Positions 57,551 to 64,000 of a stretch of 64,000 nucleotides of DNA are shown here, one piece after another. The notes beneath the pieces were generated by a model. The model did no database searches. It was not told the DNA's origin and saw nothing but the letters and a program-made list of their open reading frames with translations. Source of the stretch: Clostridium ljungdahlii DSM 13528. Lineage in GTDB: Bacteria > Bacillota > Clostridia > Clostridiales > Clostridiaceae. The DNA is taken from assembly GCF_000143685.1 (NCBI RefSeq), contig NC_014328.1, forward strand, positions 3,968,001 to 4,032,000, read 5' to 3'. The translations under genes and the position numbers were made by a program. Within the stretch, counting starts at the first letter, position 1. The number at the start of each line of letters is the position of its first letter.

Positions 57551-58778
57551 AACATACATCTTTTTTATATATTGTTAAAGAAACAATATATAATATTAAT
57601 ACTGGTGTCATCAACAATGAAGTGCATGCTATACCAATGCTTATAGAAATCTTTGTAGCTATAATTCCAATAATTGGTCCACCTATAATTTGTCCTAAAG
57701 CATTGATTTGTCCATTCATAGAAAGTATGGTTGCCCTTGCATTATCATCTATATGACTATTTAACCATGCATTAAGTATAGGCTCATTTATAGTTTTAAA
57801 CATATTTGTTGATAAATAGGCTATTAACATTAATTTAAAGTTCTTTGTAAGTGCAAACACTAACATAAATGATATATAAAATATGTTTGTGACTAATAAT
57901 ATTTTTCCACTTTGGTTTTTATCCTCTTTTTCCAGCTTTCTTGCTATAAACTGCATTGCTAGAGCACTTAATATCATTCCTGCAATACCAAATATACCAA
58001 ACCAAGTTACGGACTGAAGATTTCCAAGCTTAGGAAGTGTAGTATCCTGTAGAAAATGTGCATTGGAAAGTCTGTCATATCCTTCGCTAGATAAACCATA
58101 AAATAAAGTTACAGAAATTAAAACTATCATTATGGCTTTACTTTTTACAAATTTCAAACCAGATTTAAAGGTATATCCCATCTTTTTAAAAGTATTTAAA
58201 TCTTCAGGGGCAGATGGCTTAAAATTGTTTTCTGGCATATACAATGCTAAAAATAGTGAAAAAATTACAAATAAACATCCACTGACTATAATAGGCAATC
58301 TTACTGATAAATTACCTATTATGGTACTTAGTATTATTCCAATAACTGCTCCTATTTGTCCTGCTTGTGCTCCTTTTATATATACCTTATCTAAGTCCTT
58401 CACTTTTTCTTCTTCTGCAATCCATGCATCAACAGATCCACTGATAAATGTTGAGCCTAATCCCCATATTATCTGTGCTGCAAGGACAAAGACAAAACTA
58501 GAAATTGATCCTTCTAAAATAAATCCCAATCCTGTCAAAATTGCGCCAATAACAATTGATAACTTACGGCTATATACATCTGCAACTATACCTGTAGGAA
58601 TTTCAAATAGAAAACATGCTGCTTCTAACGTAGTTCCTACAAGGATAAGCTGAAGTGGATTTAAATGAACCTTTTCAATGTGGTACACTATCATAACTGT
58701 GCCCACCAATGAAAAACACATTGCTGTAATAGCTGAAAATAATAAATAAATTTTATATGCTGAAAGTTTTTTAACCAT
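57549..58778 (-). CDS. MFS efflux protein resembling TetA(P)
   Basis: A 409-residue, 12-helix major facilitator. It starts KKLSAYKIYLLFSAITAMCF, has the loop 2-3 motif A variant FEIPTGIVADVYSRKLSIVI and a second-half repeat NMFKTINEPILNAWLNSHID. The placement before a TetB(P)-like remnant and behind a long terminator-bearing leader is that of the clostridial tet(P) operon, so tetracycline efflux is the best guess; other drugs are possible. Reading frame intact. AAGGACGG lies upstream of ATG 58778. Confidence 0.82.
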   Translation of the reverse strand: MVKKLSAYKIYLLFSAITAMCFSLVGTVMIVYHIEKVHLNPLQLILVGTTLEAACFLFEIPTGIVADVYSRKLSIVIGAILTGLGFILEGSISSFVFVLAAQIIWGLGSTFISGSVDAWIAEEEKVKDLDKVYIKGAQAGQIGAVIGIILSTIIGNLSVRLPIIVSGCLFVIFSLFLALYMPENNFKPSAPEDLNTFKKMGYTFKSGLKFVKSKAIMIVLISVTLFYGLSSEGYDRLSNAHFLQDTTLPKLGNLQSVTWFGIFGIAGMILSALAMQFIARKLEKEDKNQSGKILLVTNIFYISFMLVFALTKNFKLMLIAYLSTNMFKTINEPILNAWLNSHIDDNARATILSMNGQINALGQIIGGPIIGIIATKISISIGIACTSLLMTPVLILYIVSLTIYKKDVC

Positions 58779-58860
58779 TATTTATTCACCGTCCTTATAT
58801 TATGAAAAAGTTTGTTTGTACTTTGTATTCTGAATATCTTAACCATACTAATAATCTCCT

Positions 58861-58904
58861 TAAAAAACGAAAGGCCACAAATGAACACAAGTTCACTTAC
58901 GGCC
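58861..58904 (-). terminator. Leader terminator T2 before the efflux gene
   Basis: On the minus strand a long stem with GGCC ... GTGAAC and GTTCA ... GGCC arms (58872-58903) is followed by TTTCGTTTTTT, about 85 bp before the ATG. A terminator ahead of its own gene suggests attenuation. Confidence 0.82.
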
Positions 58905-59021
58905 TCATAATTATATAACCTAAATATAAACATGAAATATAGGATTTTAATTTATACAACTTAATTAAGAAGTTATATAGATTAAAATCTTATACTATAT
59001 TTATAAATGCAGCAAAAATAG

Positions 59022-59049
59022 GCATAAAAATACCGTGTTTAGAACACGG
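59022..59049 (-). terminator. Leader terminator T1 before the efflux gene
   Basis: CCGTGTT (59033-59039) and AACACGG (59043-59049) pair around a 3-base loop, followed on the minus strand by TATTTTTAT. It is about 120 bp upstream of T2. Confidence 0.78.
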
Positions 59050-59494
59050 CTTTCCTATTATGCAAATTAAGGTGTAACATGCTCATTTTAATACTGATTA
59101 TTTTTAAATTACACAAATAATCATGGTAAGCATTAATGATTTTAAAATTAATCCTACCACAAATAAACCCTGAGTAATTCAAGATTTTTTGATATACTTT
59201 CTAAAAATAATCCTTATTCAGTTAGTTTATTTAAAAACTACCTCTTTGCGCATATTTACAACACCTTTACATTTATATTTTTTCATGTTTATATTTGAAT
59301 ATATTTATATTATACATAAATTTGGTTTTTTTTCAATAGAATTATTTTATATGAATTATGACATATTCTGAATTTCAACTCCTTTTTTATCGCAATGTAC
59401 TTTTATACACTTCTTAGTGTGTATTCGCTCCTCTCCTTTATCTTTATTGATATCATGAACTCATCAAACAGTTATGTATAAATCTTTTCTATCT
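59050..59494. other. AT-rich leader stretch without a recognised gene
   Basis: This lies between the leader ORF and terminator T1. Only short frames are present. One (about 59377-59432, minus) encodes KKCIKVHCDKKGVEIQNMS behind GGAGAGGAG but lacks a standard start codon. Otherwise I see nothing certain. Confidence 0.4.
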
Positions 59495-59542
59495 CTAGTT
59501 TTGCTTGAATAATTGTCCCCCTTTGATGTCACCTTTTCGCAT
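59495..59542 (-). CDS. 15-codon leader ORF of the efflux gene
   Basis: ATG 59542 follows TAGGAGGTG at eight bases, the strongest ribosome site in this region, and encodes MRKGDIKGGQLFKQN before TAG. It starts 764 bp before the efflux gene and ahead of both leader terminators, so a ribosome-stalling attenuator is plausible. The peptide itself matches nothing I know. Confidence 0.5.
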   Translation of the reverse strand: MRKGDIKGGQLFKQN

Positions 59543-59569
59543 ATACAAATCACCTCCTAAAATACTGCA

Positions 59570-59617
59570 AAAAACAGAAAAAAGTAACTAAGATATTTCT
59601 ATCCTAATTACTTTTCA
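59570..59617 (-). terminator. Terminator after guaA
   Basis: AAAGTAATTAGGATA pairs with TATCTTAGTTACTTT (minus strand), followed by TTTCTGTTTTTT. It precedes the leader ORF. Confidence 0.85.
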
Positions 59618-59686
59618 CTAACTAACTTATTAAACTATAAATCTACGGCAACACTCTGTAAATACTGACTTAACAGTGTTTTACTT

Positions 59687-61219
59687 TTATTCCCATTCAA
59701 TAGTAGACGGTGGTTTTGAAGTTACATCGTAAACTATTCTGTTTACTCCTTTAACTTCATTAACTATCCTTCTACTTACTTTATCCAAAACATCATATGG
59801 TATTCTTGCCCAATCGGAAGTCATGGCATCACTGGATACTACAGCCCTCAGTGCAACTGTGTAGCAGTATGTTCTTTCATCACCCATTACTCCAACAGAA
59901 CGTATATTAGGAAGGCAAGCAAAATACTGCCATATCTTTTCATCTAGTCCTGCATTTGCTATTTCTTCTCTAAATATAGCATCTGCTTCTCTTGTTATTG
60001 CAAGCTTTTCTTCAGTAATTTCTCCTAAAACTCTTATTGCAAGTCCTGGTCCTGGGAAAGGCTGTCTCCAAACCAATTTATGAGGAATTCCAAGTTCTTC
60101 TCCCACAGCTCTAACTTCATCTTTAAACAATTCTCTAAGAGGTTCTATTAGTTTAAAATCCATGTCTTCTGGAAGTCCACCTACGTTATGATGGCTCTTT
60201 ATAGTTGCAGAGGTTCCAAGACCACTTTCAACTACATCTGGATATATAGTGCCTTGAACTAGGAAGCTTATATCTCCTAATTTTCTAGCTTCTTCTTCAA
60301 ATACCCTTATAAACTCTTCTCCTATTATCTTTCTCTTCTTTTCAGGGTCTGATACACCTTCTAATTTCCCTAAAAATCTATCTTTGGCATTTACTCTTAT
60401 AAAGTTCATATCAAATTGCTTTTTAAATACATGCTCTACCTGGTCGCCTTCATCTTTTCTTAAAAGGCCATGATCTACAAATATACAGGTAAGCTGCTTC
60501 CCTACAGCCTTATGTACAAGAACTGCTGCCACGGAAGAATCAACTCCACCAGACATAGCACATATTACCTTCTTATTTCCTACTTTTTCTCTTATTAACT
60601 TTATCTTTTCACCTGCAAAGGAAGACATAGACCAATCTCCCTTTAAATTGCATACCTTAAATAAGAAGTTAGAAAGCATCCTTCTTCCAAAAGGTGTGTG
60701 TTCAACTTCAGGATGGAATTGAACTCCATATACTTTTTTATCAGTATTTTCTATTGCTGCAACAGGACATCCATTGGTCTTTGCTATTACTTTAAATCCT
60801 TTTGGAGGTTCTGATACAACATCTGTATGACTCATCCATGAGATTTGATTTTTATCTATATTAGAAAATAAAGCACTATTTGCATCAAGTTCTATCTTTG
60901 TCTTTCCATATTCCCTTACTTCTGCACTTTTAACTTTTCCACCTAATATATTACATATAAGTTGATGTCCATAGCATATGCCTAAAATAGGTACTCCTAA
61001 TTTAAATATCTCCTCACTTATTCTAGGAGCATTTTCACCATACACGCTATTTGGTCCACCTGTAAATATTATTCCATTAGGATTTTTTTCCTTTATCTTA
61101 TCTATAGAACAAGTATAGGGAAGTATTTCGCAGTATACATTATTTTCTCTAACTCTTCTTGCTATGAGTTGATTATATTGTCCTCCAAAATCAACTACAA
61201 CAACCATCTCTTTTTCCAT
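59687..61219 (-). CDS. guaA: GMP synthase (glutamine-hydrolysing)
   Basis: A 510-residue GuaA that converts XMP to GMP. The class I amidotransferase half has [15 protein letters not shown] with the nucleophile Cys and [11 protein letters not shown] with His and Glu. The synthetase half has the PP-loop [18 protein letters not shown] and ends in [26 protein letters not shown] lies before ATG 61219, which I choose over the frame start six codons earlier. It lies 91 bp after guaB, in line for purine control. Confidence 0.97.
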   Translation of the reverse strand: MEKEMVVVVDFGGQYNQLIARRVRENNVYCEILPYTCSIDKIKEKNPNGIIFTGGPNSVYGENAPRISEEIFKLGVPILGICYGHQLICNILGGKVKSAEVREYGKTKIELDANSALFSNIDKNQISWMSHTDVVSEPPKGFKVIAKTNGCPVAAIENTDKKVYGVQFHPEVEHTPFGRRMLSNFLFKVCNLKGDWSMSSFAGEKIKLIREKVGNKKVICAMSGGVDSSVAAVLVHKAVGKQLTCIFVDHGLLRKDEGDQVEHVFKKQFDMNFIRVNAKDRFLGKLEGVSDPEKKRKIIGEEFIRVFEEEARKLGDISFLVQGTIYPDVVESGLGTSATIKSHHNVGGLPEDMDFKLIEPLRELFKDEVRAVGEELGIPHKLVWRQPFPGPGLAIRVLGEITEEKLAITREADAIFREEIANAGLDEKIWQYFACLPNIRSVGVMGDERTYCYTVALRAVVSSDAMTSDWARIPYDVLDKVSRRIVNEVKGVNRIVYDVTSKPPSTIEWE

Positions 61220-61310
61220 GAACTTCCTCCTAACCAATTATAGAAAATCATTTTATATTAAACATTACAAATACAATTATATTATAAAAACTTCTATTCG
61301 ACTATAATTT

Positions 61311-62765
<1,455 letters not shown>

Positions 62766-62828
62766 TTAAAATCACTCCTAAATTATAATATAATATATTT
62801 CTGCTTAATCATTTTTGATAAGATTTAA

Positions 62829-62877
62829 TAAAAAAGCCATATTAAATTCCCATATGTATGCGAAATTAATATGACTT
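62829..62877 (-). terminator. Guanine riboswitch terminator
   Basis: On the minus strand AGTCATATTAA pairs with TTAATATGGCT, followed by TTTTTTATT. It lies between aptamer and guaB. Confidence 0.85.
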
Positions 62878-62893
62878 GTACCATAATAATTCC

Positions 62894-62958
62894 GCTCATA
62901 GTCAGAAATTTACGGCTTCCGGTAGATACTCCCTCCCTTATTGAGGGTATATATGAGC
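62894..62958 (-). promoter_or_regulatory. Guanine-type purine riboswitch aptamer
   Basis: P1 is GCTCATA / TATGAGC. Conserved junction parts are present: TATCTACCGG after P2, CCGTAAA in the P3 loop and CTGACTATGAG at the 3' side. The ligand-reading base in GACTA is C, which pairs with guanine; adenine members have U. Terminator and guaB follow. Confidence 0.93.
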
Positions 62959-63026
62959 TGGACAAAAGATATTCACTTTTTACAAATTTTAATGAATTTC
63001 TATCTCTTTTAATAACTATTTACACT

Positions 63027-63055
63027 ATTTTATTCAATTTTTTTCTTTTTGTCAA
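63027..63055 (-). promoter_or_regulatory. Promoter of guaB (and probably guaA)
   Basis: TTGACA (63050-63055) and TAAAAT (63027-63032) on the minus strand are 17 bp apart, about 70 bp before the aptamer. Confidence 0.85.
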
Positions 63056-63163
63056 TGAAAAATTCCTCATATATCTAAAATAGTCCTAAATTATATTATA
63101 GATTTCCCTTTAAATACCCCATATATACATGCATTTAAAAAACTTTCTATTATGCTGCTTAAT

Positions 63164-63203
63164 ATAAAAATTAAACCCTGCATTTACATAATGCTAGGGT
63201 TCA
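63164..63203 (-). terminator. Terminator after groEL
   Basis: AACCCTAGCATT pairs with AATGCAGGGTT on the minus strand, followed by TAATTTTTAT. Confidence 0.88.
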
Positions 63204-63229
63204 ATTTTTCATTTATATTTGCTTTTAAA

Positions 63230-64000
63230 TTAATACATTCCTTCCATTCCGCCCATTCCTGGTGCACCTGCTGCTGGACCTGCAGGTGCTTTTTCTGGAA
63301 TATCTGCAACTGCTGCTTCTGTAGTTAAGAATGTAGCTGCTACGGATGCTGCATTTTGAAGTGCTGATCTTGTAACTTTAGTTGGATCTACAATACCTTT
63401 TTCTACCATGTTTACATATTCGCCTTTTAATGCATCATATCCAACGCCAATTTCACTATTTTTAACTTTTTCAATTATTACTGATCCTTCAACGCCGGCA
63501 TTGCTTGATATCTGCCTAATTGGCTCTTCTAATGCTTTTCTTATTATGTCTATACCAACTTTTATATCTGGTACATCTGAAGTTAATTTTTCAACTTCTG
63601 GAATTGCATTTATATAAGCAGTTCCGCCTCCTGGTACCATACCTTCTTCAACACCTGCTTTTGTAGCTGCAAGTGCATCTTCTATTCTCAATTTTTTCTC
63701 TTTTAATTCAGTTTCAGTTGCTGCTCCAACTTTTACTACAGCTACTCCACCTGCAAGTTTTGCAAGTCTTTCTTGAAGTTTTTCTTTATCGAAATCTGAA
63801 GTAGTTTCTTCTATTTGAACCTTAATCTGTGATACTCTATCTGCTATAGCTTTTTTATCTCCACGTCCATTTACTATAGTAGTATTTTCTTTGTCTATCT
63901 TTACAGATTCAGCTCTTCCTAAATCTTCTAATTCAGCTTCTTTTAAATCTCTTCCTAATTCTTCTGATATTACCTGTCCTCCAGTAAGTATTGCTATATC
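63230..64000 (-). CDS. groL: Chaperonin GroEL, C-terminal 256 residues (partial)
   Basis: The frame is open from the right edge to the stop at 63230. It includes [16 protein letters not shown] of the apical domain, then [20 protein letters not shown] and [29 protein letters not shown] and the C-terminal [12 protein letters not shown] repeat tail. GroEL forms a double-ring folding chamber with GroES. The 5' part and groES lie outside the window. Confidence 0.97.
   Translation of the reverse strand, partial: DIAILTGGQVISEELGRDLKEAELEDLGRAESVKIDKENTTIVNGRGDKKAIADRVSQIKVQIEETTSDFDKEKLQERLAKLAGGVAVVKVGAATETELKEKKLRIEDALAATKAGVEEGMVPGGGTAYINAIPEVEKLTSDVPDIKVGIDIIRKALEEPIRQISSNAGVEGSVIIEKVKNSEIGVGYDALKGEYVNMVEKGIVDPTKVTRSALQNAASVAATFLTTEAAVADIPEKAPAGPAAGAPGMGGMEGMY

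Noticed and set aside
59377..59432. Second leader peptide containing KKCIKVHCDKKG
   Set aside because: It has ribosome-site-like sequence but no ATG, GTG or TTG at a useful distance.

Overview
The window is low-GC, gene-dense DNA with a clostridial gene set: gatCAB, a yerC-pcrA-ligA block, guaB-guaA beside groEL, rph-rdgB, a long tRNA operon, a guanine riboswitch and many TTG starts behind strong AGGAGG sites. It is most likely a chromosome of Clostridium sensu stricto, near the C. kluyveri / C. ljungdahlii / C. tyrobutyricum relatives. The species is a guess from gene content, not a database result.

Region 1 (1 to about 23,625) is an integrated prophage, read almost wholly on the minus strand and continuing past the left edge. 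From its right end it has a tyrosine integrase beside a tRNA-Arg gene (probable attachment site), a CI-like repressor with two N-terminal HTH segments, paired operators, a Cro-like protein, a Rha-type antirepressor and a string of small early genes including an excisionase-like HTH and a phage sigma factor. The replication module follows: DUF2800 nuclease-like protein, DUF2815 protein, family A DNA polymerase, VirE-type primase/helicase, VRR-NUC, HNH and an SNF2 helicase with a broken Walker A. A SIR2-domain protein with its own promoter sits between polymerase and primase and is the best candidate for an antiviral cargo gene. Left of an ArpU-like regulator the order is odd: small HTH and RHH proteins, a loxP-like 34-bp palindrome, a three-part tail lysin/hub protein, a CWB2 surface protein and a lone minor head protein.

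Region 2 (23,622-25,099) is a 15-gene tRNA operon with a consensus promoter and internal segmental duplication. Region 3 (25,129-45,398) is core chromosome: YfcE-type phosphodiesterase, rdgB, rph, a HypE/AIR-synthase relative, an unknown helical protein, a solute-binding protein, gatCAB, a class I amidotransferase, a sigma-54 activator, ligA, pcrA, yerC, an RsuA-type pseudouridine synthase and a lytic transglycosylase.

Region 4 (45,468-52,067) is a Y_Y_Y-repeat gene cut in two by about 4.6 kb. Removing 47,094-51,689 restores the reading frame exactly. The insert carries a guanidine-I riboswitch with an SMR exporter, a B3/4-domain protein, a radical SAM protein, a Nim-like flavoprotein and an IS110 transposase with a structured non-coding end.

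Region 5 (52,277-64,000) has YaiI/YqxD, a flavoprotein divergent from an HxlR regulator, pgi, a soluble chemoreceptor, a TetA(P)-like efflux gene followed by a decayed TetB(P)-like fragment and preceded by two terminators and a 15-codon leader ORF, then guaA, guaB with its guanine riboswitch, and the 3' part of groEL.
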